Assembly (NCBI GenBank): GCA_947632195.1
Contig: CANROE010000009.1
Span: 1 to 60,564 of the forward strand
From: an uncultured Clostridia bacterium
Lineage (GTDB): Bacteria > Bacillota > Clostridia > Christensenellales > Borkfalkiaceae
Direction: 5' to 3'
DNA length: 60,564 bases
Position numbers and translations under genes: made by a program. Positions 49,782 to 57,279 of this stretch are shown one piece after another; the first letter of the stretch is position 1; each line of letters opens with the position of its first letter. The notes under the pieces are model-generated. The model searched no databases. It saw nothing but the letters and a program-made list of their open reading frames with translations, and was not told where the DNA came from.

Positions 49782-50994
49782 ATTTCTCAAAACGATTCCC
49801 ATGAAACTCTATCTCATCCTGCTTGCGATCGTTCTCTTCTCCTTCTTTTCCAACGACTTCGGGCTTGTGGATATCCAAAAGACGGCGATCATTTTGGCGG
49901 CGGGGATCGACAAGACGGAGGAGGGATTTTCCCTCACTTCGCAGATCGCCGTGCCCAAGGGGAGCGACCGCGCGCAAGGCGGCACTTCGAGCGTGAACAT
50001 CACCACGCAGGGGGAGACCGTCTCCGACTGCGTCACCGCCCTCTTCGGCAAGACGGGCTGGGTGCCCAAGCTCGTGTTCTGCGACCTCATCGTCCTGGGC
50101 GAGGACGCCGCAAAAGAGGACGTGATCACCTATCTCAACTATTTCCTCCGCAACGAATACATGCCCGATAACTGCCTCCTTGCCGTGTGCGAGGGAAAGG
50201 CGGAAAAACTCATCACCTCCACAAGCGCCATCGACGACGCCTCCTCGCTCGCCATTGAAAAGCTCTTTTCGGATGCGGCGGAAAAGTCGGGCAAGGTGCT
50301 GACCAATACCCTGAAAGACTTTGCCATCGACTATTACGACGTGGGGAAGTCGAGCTATCTTCCCTATGTGAAAATGTCCCCGCAGAAGGGCGCGAGCCCG
50401 GGGGGAGACAGCGGCGGGAGCGGCTCTGCGGGCGGCTCGGGCGGCGCGGGCGGCTCGGGCGGCGCGGGCGGCTCGGGCGGCGCGGAAAGCGAGGAGCAAA
50501 TTTACACCGCCGAGGAGACGGCTCTCTTTCTCGAAGGCAAGATGGTAGGCAAGCTCCCCGCCGAGCAGACGCTGGCGCTCTCCCTTTTGGAGGGAAACGT
50601 GTTTGCGGGCACTTTTCCCGCAAAGGAACAGGGAAAGCCCGTCACCCTCACCGTGGTGCGCAACAGCGGCGGGGTCTCCCTCGACATGAAGAGCGGACCT
50701 GCTGCCAAGCTCACGGTGGACGTGACGTGCAGGCTCTGCTGCCGTGGGACGACCGCGCCCATCGAGGACATCTCCTCCGATGCCGTTTCTCCCGAAATCT
50801 TGGAAGATGCAAAAGGAGTGCTCGAAGGCTATATCGGCGGGCTTTGGGATACCTTTAAAGAGACGAAATGCGACGTTTTGGAGCTGAAACGCAAGCTGTA
50901 CCGCTCCTCTTTAAAGAAGTACGGCGAATGGGAGGATTTTTTGCTCTCCGCCGTGCGTCCCGAGATCTCCGCCGACGTGAAGTCGATGAAGTAA
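49768..50994 (+). CDS. gerAC: Ger(x)C family germination protein, atypical anchor
   Basis: 408 residues; overlaps gerAB by 14 bp (SD AGGAGG). FGLVDIQKTAIILAAGIDKT matches the usual domain start, and the C-terminal YIGGLWDTFKETKCDVLELK ending is typical. Family members are lipoproteins with a lipobox Cys; here the N-terminal hydrophobic stretch MKLYLILLAIVLFSFFSNDF has no Cys, so the protein is probably held by an uncleaved helix. Residues about 210-240 are a Gly/Ser/Ala linker made of tandem GGSGGA units, encoded by 18-bp DNA repeats. Confidence 0.9.
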   Translation: MKTRKFLKTIPMKLYLILLAIVLFSFFSNDFGLVDIQKTAIILAAGIDKTEEGFSLTSQIAVPKGSDRAQGGTSSVNITTQGETVSDCVTALFGKTGWVPKLVFCDLIVLGEDAAKEDVITYLNYFLRNEYMPDNCLLAVCEGKAEKLITSTSAIDDASSLAIEKLFSDAAEKSGKVLTNTLKDFAIDYYDVGKSSYLPYVKMSPQKGASPGGDSGGSGSAGGSGGAGGSGGAGGSGGAESEEQIYTAEETALFLEGKMVGKLPAEQTLALSLLEGNVFAGTFPAKEQGKPVTLTVVRNSGGVSLDMKSGPAAKLTVDVTCRLCCRGTTAPIEDISSDAVSPEILEDAKGVLEGYIGGLWDTFKETKCDVLELKRKLYRSSLKKYGEWEDFLLSAVRPEISADVKSMK

Positions 50995-51004
50995 TGGTGG
51001 CAAG

Positions 51005-51070
51005 CAAAACCCCCTCCATTGGAGGGGGACTAAGGGAGTGCGTGAAAATGTTGCCGCAAACAGTGACCGC
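51005..51070 (-). ncRNA. Possible short antisense-side RNA after gerAC
   Basis: On the minus strand TTGACA (51101-51106), 18 bp and TATAAT (51077-51082) point leftward, towards the 3' end of gerAC. About 60 bp later, CCCCCTCC-AAT-GGAGGGGG is followed by TTTTGCTT. This could give an RNA of about 65 nt. The stem also belongs to a dispersed repeat type, and the promoter overlaps the XRE operator region, so this is tentative. Confidence 0.35.
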
Positions 51071-51088
51071 AATTTTATTATATACGAC

Positions 51089-51132
51089 TTTCTCGTAGTT
51101 TGTCAACGAATTTCTCGTAGTTTTGTTATACT
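51089..51132 (+). promoter_or_regulatory. Direct-repeat operator over the XRE promoter
   Basis: TTTCTCGTAGTTT occurs at about 51089-51102 and again at 51111-51124, 22 bp apart (two helical turns). The second copy abuts the -10 TATACT (51127-51132). There is no good -35. The first copy overlaps a leftward consensus promoter. It is a likely binding site for the small XRE protein encoded right after it. Confidence 0.6.
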
Positions 51133-51138
51133 GTGCAT

Positions 51139-51345
51139 ATGGAGATCTTCGCAAAAAGATTACGGGAATTACGAAATAAAGAGCACCGCACACAAGCGGA
51201 AATCGCGGCGGAACTTGGGCTTTCGGTCACTTGTTATGCCGGCTACGAGCAGGGCGCACATCAACCTGACTTGAAAACGCTGGTAAAGATCGCAAAATAC
51301 TTTGAAATTTCCACGGACTATCTGCTTGGAATTTCCGACATATAG
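51139..51345 (+). CDS. Small XRE-family regulator, likely leaderless
   Basis: 68 residues, just one HTH domain: MEIFAKRLRELRNKEHRTQA, EIAAELGLSVTCYAGYEQGA, HQPDLKTLVKIAKYFEISTD, YLLGISDI. ATG 51139 is preceded by TATACT only 6 bp upstream and by no SD; a GTG two codons earlier overlaps the same site. Direct repeats over the promoter suggest autoregulation, and it may also act on the leftward promoter in the same region. Confidence 0.88.
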   Translation: MEIFAKRLRELRNKEHRTQAEIAAELGLSVTCYAGYEQGAHQPDLKTLVKIAKYFEISTDYLLGISDI

Positions 51346-51350
51346 AAAAC

Positions 51351-51382
51351 GCGGCGCGGGCAAGTTTGCCCGCGCCGCTTTA
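51351..51382. terminator. Terminator of the small XRE gene
   Basis: Stem GCGGCGCGGGCAA / TTGCCCGCGCCGC with GT between, then TTTATT, directly after the stop codon. Confidence 0.85.
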
Positions 51383-51399
51383 TTGGAGTAATTTAGAAC

Positions 51400-51492
51400 A
51401 TGCCCCACACCTCTACTCCCTCCCCTAAGGAGAGGGTAAAATAAGGTCCCCCTCCCCTACCCCTCCCCCAACAAATTGGGGGAGGGCGAGAA
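51400..51492. repeat. C/G-rich dispersed stems
   Basis: CTCCCTCCCCTAAGGAGAGG and then CCCCTCCCCCAACAAATTGG, GGGAGGG. Variants occur at 6588-6630 and 47091-47112. Confidence 0.5.
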
Positions 51493-51509
51493 AACCCTAC
51501 AAACATAAC

Positions 51510-51917
51510 GAAAAACCCTCCGTACTGCGTACAGAGGGCATTCGTCAATTCAGTTGTGTCGGGCGTCCGCATATGCGGGGTAAACTCGACTTTTTTCGGG
51601 ACTCGTTCCCGTCGCGGCGCTTACTTCCTCCGCAACACCTGTTCGTCGGGTTTATTTTTCCGCCCCTTTGAGTTGATAGTACATTGGTGTGTCCTCCTCC
51701 TACCTGATCTTCAAGTAAATGGGATTTTTCATAACGTTGTACCTCCGTTATGATGTTTTTTTTCGGCGACCTTACCTCCTTACCGGTCACCCTGCGATCT
51801 TGAACTTTTCCGTCCTTTTCTCTCGTAAGGTTTCCTCCGATTTTAGGCTTTCCTGTCCATTGGAGTGGTCTCCTTGTTGGAAACTAACATTTTTTGGTTG
51901 TTATTTTCCTTTTTCTG
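51510..51917 (-). ncRNA. Putative structured RNA of about 408 nt between gerA/XRE and spoIIE
   Basis: A consensus promoter (51923-51950) starts it and an intrinsic terminator ends it (stem CCCTCTGTAC / GTACGGAGGG, loop GCA, then TTTTT, 51511-51538). The transcript has many local helices: UAACA/UGUUA, GUUUCC/GGAAAC enclosing GGAG-ACCA-CUCC, GGUGACC/GGUCGCC, the 8-bp UCAUAACG/CGUUAUGA with loop GAGGUACAA, UACUUGA/UCAGGUA, CGGGA/UCCCG, and CCGCAUAUGCGG. GGAGG recurs five times (51838, 51779, 51746, 51700, 51631), several in loops. An 81-codon frame (51545-51790) and tiny SD-led frames such as MDRKA and MKNPIYLKIR exist but look incidental. Not rRNA, tRNA, tmRNA, RNase P, SRP or 6S RNA by eye. 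Confidence 0.6.
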
Positions 51918-51922
51918 GTTTC

Positions 51923-51950
51923 ATTATAACACACTTCCGAGATTTGTCAA
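51923..51950 (-). promoter_or_regulatory. Consensus sigma-A promoter of the putative structured RNA
   Basis: Minus-strand TTGACA (51945-51950), 16-bp spacer, TATAAT (51923-51928). Both hexamers are perfect. Confidence 0.85.
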
Positions 51951-52048
51951 GCGTTTTCGGAAAAAATTTTTTGGAAAATTTTTTAAGCCGACCGCCTATG
52001 CCCGCAGGGATGCCCGTCCGCGCAAGGGAGTTGCGGAATTTCCCACGC

Positions 52049-52103
52049 TTCGACAAACAAAGACGGAAATTCCGCCGCCTCGCCCGAACGGCGCTATTAT
52101 AAT
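52049..52103 (+). promoter_or_regulatory. Spo0A box and -10 element of spoIIE
   Basis: TTCGACAAA (52049-52057) is the exact reverse complement of the Spo0A box TTTGTCGAA. TATAAT (52098-52103) follows without a recognisable -35 at normal distance. This is the layout of Spo0A-activated sigma-A promoters such as spoIIE in Bacillus. The box centre would be near -57. Confidence 0.75.
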
Positions 52104-52130
52104 GGAACAAAAACCGCTTTGAGGTGACTT

Positions 52131-54416
52131 ATGAAAGCTCCCAAACTCAAACTCCCCCGCTTTTCCCTGAAATCGGCGGGGATCTACGCGGCGCTCCTTG
52201 CCGCCATGATCTTTATGAACTTCGCCCTCCCCCGCCGCGAGCTGCTCGCCTTCCCTCTCTACTACGCCGCGCTCTGCTGCGGGTTCGATCCGCTCTTGAT
52301 GAGCGCGGGCTACCTCATCGCCTCCGCCGCCGCCATGAACGCCTACGCCACCCTCGCCGCCGCCGTGCAGGCTGCCTTTCTGCTCCTCATATTTACCCTC
52401 TACCGCAGATTCGGGCGGACGTTGCGCCTCGAACGGCTGCTCTACATCGCGCTCGCGCAGCTTCCCTTTCTCTTTCTCTTCCCGCATACGGGATACGCGA
52501 TCTTCCCCTTCTCCCCTCTCCTGCAAAAGCTGGTGATCGCCGCCGCCGTCTTTTTCCTCTCCGCCTTTTTTGAAGGGGCGCTCACCTCTGTATTGCAGCG
52601 TATTTTCCGCTGCCGCCTCTCTGCGGGACAGCTCTCCGAACTTCTCCTGCTCTGGCTCGTATTCGGGCTCGGGCTCTGCGGCGCGCTCGGGCAGACGGCC
52701 TATTCCTGCGTCGCCCTCTGTGTGCTCCTCGTAGGCGCCGTCCTCTTGCGCAATGCCTCCGCCATTCCCTTCGCCATCGTGCTGGCGGTCCCCCTCTGCT
52801 TTGTCTCGGCAAGCTATCTTCCCCTCGCCCTCTACGCCGTGTACGCCTGCGCCGCCGTGCTCCTCTCCTCCTACGGAAAAATCCCCGCCGCGCTCGCCTT
52901 TTTCGCCGCCTACCTCGGCGCCGAATTCGTACGCGGAACGTTCTACCTCGGCGGCATGGAGATCTTCCTCGCTCTGCTGCCCTGCGCGGCCGCCGTTGCT
53001 CTCACCCTGTGCTTCCCCGAAAAATTGTATGCGCAGGCGAAAAAAAGCCTCCTTTTCTACCGCGAAAATGCGCTGCCCCGCGTTGCCATCAACCGCAACC
53101 GCCGCGCCGTGGGCGAACGGCTGTACGAGGTCTCCTCCCTCTTCCGCGAGATCGAGAGCGCCTTCCTCGGGAATTTGCCCGAGGACAACTCCACCCTGCT
53201 CATCCGCGAAAAACTGACGGCAACGCTCTGCCGCGACTGTCCCAACCGTTTCCGCTGCGAGACGGAGAACGTCTCCGAAGGGCTGGATAAGCTCATTGCC
53301 GTCGGCTGCGCCAAGGGGCAGGTGAGCCTCGTGGACCTGCCCGAGAGCGTGAGCGCCCACTGCGGCAATGCGGCGGGCTTGCTCTTTGCCTGCAACAAAC
53401 TGCTCGCAAGTTACCGTTCCGCCGCGCGGGAAATGCAGAGCGCCCGCGAAGGACGGCAACTGCTTGCCGAACAGGCGCACGGCGTGAGCGAGATCCTCAA
53501 AGACATCGCCCTCGAACAGAGCGAGGAATATTCCTTCTCCGAGGGGGAGAGCAAACTCGCCCGCGCCCTTGCCCAGAGCGGGATCATGAGCTCGGAGATC
53601 TTCGTCTACGGCGAAGGGGAGACACTAACCGTCTCCATGACTCTCTCCCCCGAGACGGACGGCAAGACCCTCTGCGCGGTGGCAGGACAGGTGCTCGGCG
53701 CTCCCCTCGCGCTCGCCGAAAAAATTCCCCTTGCCGCAGGCCGCGCCTGTTTCATCTTAAAGAGAAAACCCGCCTTTGACGCGGCGTTCGGGGTCGCCTA
53801 CCGTCCCAAGCAGGGAGAGACCGCCTGCGGGGACGCCTATTCCATTCTGCGCATCGACGAGAGACGCTTTCTCATCGCCCTCTCCGACGGCATGGGCAGC
53901 GGCGAGAACGCACGCGACATCTCCGACCGTACGCTCACCCTGTTGGAGAGCTTTTACAAGGCAAAAATGCCCTCCGACACCGTGCTTTCCACCGTCAACC
54001 GCCTCATCGCCTACCCGCCCGAGGAGAGTTTCTCCTGTCTCGACCTCGCCGCCGTCAACCTCGACACCGGAGAGGCGGACGTCGTCAAGATCGGCTCTCC
54101 CATCGGCTTTATCCTCTCGGGAGCGGAACTGCGGGTGCTGGAAGGACAATCTCTGCCTATGGGCATGCTCGACGCCGTCCACCCCGCCACCATGCGCGCT
54201 AAGATGGGCGAAAACGACTTTATGCTCTTCATGAGCGACGGCGTGACCGCAGCCTTCGGCTCTTCGGCAGAGCTCTTCGACTACCTGAGCGCCCTCCAAC
54301 CCGTCAATCCGCAGTCTCTCGCGGAAGAGATCCTGCAAAACGCTCTCTCCCGCTATCGCGGCGCCGCCGAGGACGACATGACCGTGCTCGCCGTAAAACT
54401 TCTGAAAACGGCGTAA
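52131..54416 (+). CDS. spoIIE: Stage II sporulation protein E (PP2C phosphatase)
   Basis: 761 residues. The N-terminal third is a membrane domain of about ten helices (residues about 15-300). A cytoplasmic linker follows (NRNRRAVGERLYEVSSLFRE, ATLCRDCPNRFRCETENVSE). The C-terminal PP2C domain (about 540-755) has LSDGMGSGENARDIS, CLDLAAVNLDTGEADVVKIG, MLFMSDGVTAAFG and AEDDMTVLAVKL. It dephosphorylates SpoIIAA-P to activate sigma-F in the forespore and helps the asymmetric septum (family knowledge). SD GAGGTGA. Controlled by the Spo0A box upstream. Confidence 0.97.
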   Translation: MKAPKLKLPRFSLKSAGIYAALLAAMIFMNFALPRRELLAFPLYYAALCCGFDPLLMSAGYLIASAAAMNAYATLAAAVQAAFLLLIFTLYRRFGRTLRLERLLYIALAQLPFLFLFPHTGYAIFPFSPLLQKLVIAAAVFFLSAFFEGALTSVLQRIFRCRLSAGQLSELLLLWLVFGLGLCGALGQTAYSCVALCVLLVGAVLLRNASAIPFAIVLAVPLCFVSASYLPLALYAVYACAAVLLSSYGKIPAALAFFAAYLGAEFVRGTFYLGGMEIFLALLPCAAAVALTLCFPEKLYAQAKKSLLFYRENALPRVAINRNRRAVGERLYEVSSLFREIESAFLGNLPEDNSTLLIREKLTATLCRDCPNRFRCETENVSEGLDKLIAVGCAKGQVSLVDLPESVSAHCGNAAGLLFACNKLLASYRSAAREMQSAREGRQLLAEQAHGVSEILKDIALEQSEEYSFSEGESKLARALAQSGIMSSEIFVYGEGETLTVSMTLSPETDGKTLCAVAGQVLGAPLALAEKIPLAAGRACFILKRKPAFDAAFGVAYRPKQGETACGDAYSILRIDERRFLIALSDGMGSGENARDISDRTLTLLESFYKAKMPSDTVLSTVNRLIAYPPEESFSCLDLAAVNLDTGEADVVKIGSPIGFILSGAELRVLEGQSLPMGMLDAVHPATMRAKMGENDFMLFMSDGVTAAFGSSAELFDYLSALQPVNPQSLAEEILQNALSRYRGAAEDDMTVLAVKLLKTA

Positions 54417-54436
54417 TGCAAATTGCCGCAGGGCAC

Positions 54437-54494
54437 AAAAAAAGCCGCACGCCCCTAAGGACGTACGGCCACCCACAGTGAGGATGAGCGAATT
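54437..54494 (-). ncRNA. Putative small RNA of about 58 nt
   Basis: A perfect promoter (TTGACA-N17-TATAAT, 54501-54529) reads leftward. The transcript would start near 54494 and end at a terminator: GCCGTACG / CGTGCGGC with a 10-nt loop (one C-A pair), followed by seven T (54437-54443). No start codon with SD fits in between. It converges on spoIIE, whose stop codon is 20 bp further. The 5' part is AGAGAAAATTCGCTCATCC. Confidence 0.6.
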
Positions 54495-54500
54495 TTCTCT

Positions 54501-54529
54501 ATTATACATCAGTCGCTCGCCCGTGTCAA
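54501..54529 (-). promoter_or_regulatory. Perfect consensus promoter of the putative small RNA
   Basis: Minus-strand TTGACA (54524-54529), 17-bp spacer, TATAAT (54501-54506). Confidence 0.88.
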
Positions 54530-54591
54530 CAAAATAAGTATAATTATTTATTATAATATGTATAAATTTATAACATCATCCTAAAAAGAGA

Positions 54592-54620
54592 GCGGGCGGG
54601 TACATTCCGTCCGCTTTTTT
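54592..54620 (+). terminator. Intrinsic terminator overlapping the next stop codon
   Basis: GCGGGCGG / CCGTCCGC with loop GTACATT (one G-T pair) and TTTTTT rightward. The T-run overlaps the stop codon of the leftward transglutaminase-like gene. It can end rightward transcripts from spoIIE and, more weakly, leftward ones (TCTCTTTTT). Confidence 0.75.
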
Positions 54621-55524
54621 ACCGAGGCTCGGCCCACAGGCTCTCCGAGCCGATGAGCGGCGCGCGCGCATTCATCTCCTCCGCCCAACGGGCGATGTTT
54701 TGGACCGCCGTCTCGTCCCACTCCCATTCCCGCGCCTTTTCGAGCAGAAATTCGGCGTTTTTGGCGTTGCGGGCGCGGCAGTCGAACCCCTTCGGAATGA
54801 CGTAGGCGTCACGCGCGTTGTCTGTCCCGAATCCCGAGACCGTCTCCACCGTGAAATAATAGCAATTCTTGGCGTAGTATAAGTTCCATTCGGCATTCTT
54901 TTCCCGAAGGACGGCAAGATTTTCCCGCTGGCGGCCGACTACCGCGCTCCCCGGCCGGCGCTCCGCAAACACACGGCGCATTTCGGGACAGGAGAGCGGT
55001 TTCTCCCCGTCTGTGAAGTATCCGCCCGTCGTGGGATCGAGCATGCACCACTTTTTGAGTTTTCGGTCGAAGATCTCTACCACCACATGGTTGTCGATGT
55101 CGTACGGAGAATTGGGATACAGCCCCACCCGCCGCGCGTGAATGCCGAGCGCGAGACAGCACTCTTGAAGGATCTTTGCCTTACAGACGCAGTTGAGCCC
55201 CCTGTCCCGCCGCCCGAACGCATATCCGAGCAGCGCGAGCGAGTTATGAGGGACACCGTCGCCGCCCGTGAGGGAAAAGTCGCCCGCATGCGATAGGTTG
55301 GGGGCGAGCCAGCGGCAGAGTTTGAGCGCCATAGAAAAATCGCCGCCCCTCCCCGCGATCCCCTCGATGCCGTATTCTTTCCGAAGGGTCGCGAATTCGG
55401 GACAGCCGAAGTGATAGAAGAGCGGGACGGGTTCCCCCTCCTCGAAATGCAGGCCGCTATACAGCATGCCGCAGTAAATTTCCCAAAGTCGGTGATTTTG
55501 TTCCAGCCGCTCCTTTTTGGTCAT
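54619..55524 (-). CDS. Transglutaminase-like cysteine protease-fold protein
   Basis: 301 residues, no signal peptide, so cytoplasmic. The core has the Cys motif GLNCVCKAKILQECCLALGI, the His motif DIDNHVVVEIFD and the Asp motif KKWCMLDPTTGGYF, the triad of the transglutaminase-like superfamily. The N-terminal half (YCGMLYSGLHFEEGEPVPLF and following) is not recognised. Substrate unknown; such proteins in bacteria are often peptidases or amidases. Last gene of the ppa group, 44 bp after the isochorismatase-type gene. Confidence 0.82.
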   Translation of the reverse strand: MTKKERLEQNHRLWEIYCGMLYSGLHFEEGEPVPLFYHFGCPEFATLRKEYGIEGIAGRGGDFSMALKLCRWLAPNLSHAGDFSLTGGDGVPHNSLALLGYAFGRRDRGLNCVCKAKILQECCLALGIHARRVGLYPNSPYDIDNHVVVEIFDRKLKKWCMLDPTTGGYFTDGEKPLSCPEMRRVFAERRPGSAVVGRQRENLAVLREKNAEWNLYYAKNCYYFTVETVSGFGTDNARDAYVIPKGFDCRARNAKNAEFLLEKAREWEWDETAVQNIARWAEEMNARAPLIGSESLWAEPR

Positions 55525-55568
55525 ACCTTCCCCCTCCGAAAAAAGAAACCGCTTTCTATGTTAAACTT

Positions 55569-56072
55569 TTACTCCTCGATCAAAATTTGACAGCTCTCCA
55601 TGGTCAAAAGCGCGGCGGCGTGCTTTTCGGGCGTGACCCCCGCGCACGCGGAAGAAACGACCCGCACTTCCGCCTCGGGCAGCGCAGCCTTCACGAGAAG
55701 GGCGTTGCTCACCACGCAAATGTCCGTGCAAACGCCGCACAGCGTGATGTCCGTATAGCCGCCCTCTTTGACATAGTTCATCAGATCGAGACTGCCGAAG
55801 GCGGGTTTTTCAAATACTTTCGCGCCCGCCTTGTAAACCTCGGGCAGGATACGGTGCCCTTCCGTGCCCGCGATACAGTGGGGAACGGGCAAAAAGCGCC
55901 CTTCGCGCGTCGTCAAATAGTCCGCAAGATGGGTGTCGGCGGTGTAGACGACCTCCTCTGCGCTCTCCGCAAGTTGTTTGACGCGGGGAACGATCGCGCG
56001 GGCCTCCGGAGTGCCCAGTGCGCCCGTGACAAAATCTTTCTGCATATCTACGACGATGAGCAGCTTTTTCAT
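55569..56072 (-). CDS. Isochorismatase-family cysteine hydrolase (nicotinamidase-like)
   Basis: 167 residues. Catalytic triad candidates: Asp9 in VVDMQKDFVTGALGTPEA, Lys in VFEKPAFGS, Cys in LCGVCTDICVVSNAL. The metal-site pattern DTH (YTADTHLADY) and the HCIAGTEGH segment resemble nicotinamidase PncA. So NAD salvage is the best guess, but other amides are possible. Its start overlaps the stop of the SGNH gene (ATGA). Confidence 0.9.
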   Translation of the reverse strand: MKKLLIVVDMQKDFVTGALGTPEARAIVPRVKQLAESAEEVVYTADTHLADYLTTREGRFLPVPHCIAGTEGHRILPEVYKAGAKVFEKPAFGSLDLMNYVKEGGYTDITLCGVCTDICVVSNALLVKAALPEAEVRVVSSACAGVTPEKHAAALLTMESCQILIEE

Positions 56073-56674
56073 AGATATTTTTTCAGCTCCTTGATGACGA
56101 GATCGGCGATGTAGCGGCAGCCGCGATGGGTGGGATGTACGCCGTCCACCGAGAACTGTTCGGGTTTGATATCCTGCGTGAGCCCCGTAAAGATCTCGTC
56201 GAGCGGAATGAGCGGGAGCTCTTCGCGCGCGGCGATGGAGGAGATGATCGCGTTGAACTTGTTGAGATAGGGTCTGAGGCGGGGTTTATCCTCCATATTG
56301 AGCACGAAGGGCTGTAACAGAAGGAGACTTGCGCCCGTTCCCTTGATGATCTCCACGAGTTTTTCGTAGTTCTCGGTGAATTGCTCGGGCGTGACTTCCT
56401 TGCCGAGGAGAAAACGGTGCCATACATCATTGACGCCGATGGCAAGTACGACGACGTCGGGGTGCTCGTCCACGACGTCCGTCTGGACGCGCGCCAAAAG
56501 CTCCTGCGTGCGGTCGCCCCCCACGCCGCGATTCAAAATGGTAAACTCCGTGTCCGGATAGAGCAGACGGAGCTTGCCTGCGGCGATCTTTACATAGCCA
56601 ACGCCGAGATCGTTGGGGTCGAGAATGTTGCGGTTGGACTCGGTGATGGAGTCCCCGAAGAATACGATTTTCAT
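56069..56674 (-). CDS. SGNH/GDSL hydrolase
   Basis: 201 residues, no signal peptide. Block I FFGDSITESN (Ser), block II LNRGVGGDRT (Gly), block III AIGVNDVWH (Asn), block V DGVHPTHRG (Asp, His) are all present. Esterase of unknown substrate, perhaps acetylated sugars. SD GGGGG before the ATG; 22 bp after ppa. Confidence 0.93.
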   Translation of the reverse strand: MKIVFFGDSITESNRNILDPNDLGVGYVKIAAGKLRLLYPDTEFTILNRGVGGDRTQELLARVQTDVVDEHPDVVVLAIGVNDVWHRFLLGKEVTPEQFTENYEKLVEIIKGTGASLLLLQPFVLNMEDKPRLRPYLNKFNAIISSIAAREELPLIPLDEIFTGLTQDIKPEQFSVDGVHPTHRGCRYIADLVIKELKKYL

Positions 56675-56695
56675 ATACTTCCCCCTGTAAGGCGG

Positions 56696-57229
56696 TTATT
56701 GCCCGAATTTTTCCCGATACATCTTAATGCACTTTTCGATGACTTCGATGGCGTCGTCACGGTGGGCGATCTCCTTGACCGTCGTCTTTTTGTGTTCGAG
56801 CGTCTTATAGACCTCGAAGAAGTGCATCATTTCATCAAAGATGTGCTTGGGCAGCTCTTTGATGTCGTAATAATCGTTGTATGTAGGATCTTTGTGTGGG
56901 ATCGCGATGATCTTTTCGTCGAGCGAGCCGCTGTCGATCATCTTGATGACGCCGATGGGATAGCAGGAGACGAGCGTCATGGGATAGATGGGCTCTCCCG
57001 AGAGGACGAGAACATCCAAAGGGTCGCCGTCCTCGGCGAGGGTGCGCGGAAGAAATCCGTAGTTGGAGGGGTAGACCGTGGAGGTGTAGAGCACGCGGTC
57101 GAGCCGCAAAAGCCCTGTTTCCTTGTCGAGCTCGTATTTTGCCTTGCAGCCCTTGGGGATCTCGATGAGCGCCTCAAACGACTTGGGCGTAATGCGCTCG
57201 GGGGCGATGTCGTGCCAGATGTTATTCAT
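56696..57229 (-). CDS. ppa: Inorganic pyrophosphatase (family I)
   Basis: 177 residues. It hydrolyses PPi. IEIPKGCKAKYELDKETGLL, VLYTSTVYPSNYGFLPRTLA, EDGDPLDVLVLSGEPIYP (the signature aspartates) and VIKMIDSGSLDEKIIAIPHK are diagnostic. SD AAGGAG at 6 nt. First gene of the leftward group ppa, SGNH, isochorismatase, transglutaminase-like. Confidence 0.97.
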   Translation of the reverse strand: MNNIWHDIAPERITPKSFEALIEIPKGCKAKYELDKETGLLRLDRVLYTSTVYPSNYGFLPRTLAEDGDPLDVLVLSGEPIYPMTLVSCYPIGVIKMIDSGSLDEKIIAIPHKDPTYNDYYDIKELPKHIFDEMMHFFEVYKTLEHKKTTVKEIAHRDDAIEVIEKCIKMYREKFGQ

Positions 57230-57250
57230 AAAAAACTCCTTTTCGGCAAT

Positions 57251-57279
57251 AGTTTACCATATTTTTTGAATGACTGCAA
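57251..57279 (-). promoter_or_regulatory. Promoter of the ppa group
   Basis: Minus-strand TTGCAG (57274-57279), 17-bp spacer, TAAACT (57251-57256). Confidence 0.65.

Noticed and set aside
51545-51790. 81-codon minus-strand frame inside the putative structured RNA
   Set aside because: It starts with GTG inside a predicted helix with no spaced SD, is extremely rich in Arg, Lys, Gly and Asn, matches no family, and crosses several helices. Kept as an alternative to test.
51510-51917. T-box leader, tmRNA, RNase P RNA, SRP RNA or 6S RNA as identity of the RNA locus
   Set aside because: None of the conserved cores (T-box bulge, tRNA-like ends, RNase P CR sequences) was recognisable, and no regulated gene follows for a T-box.
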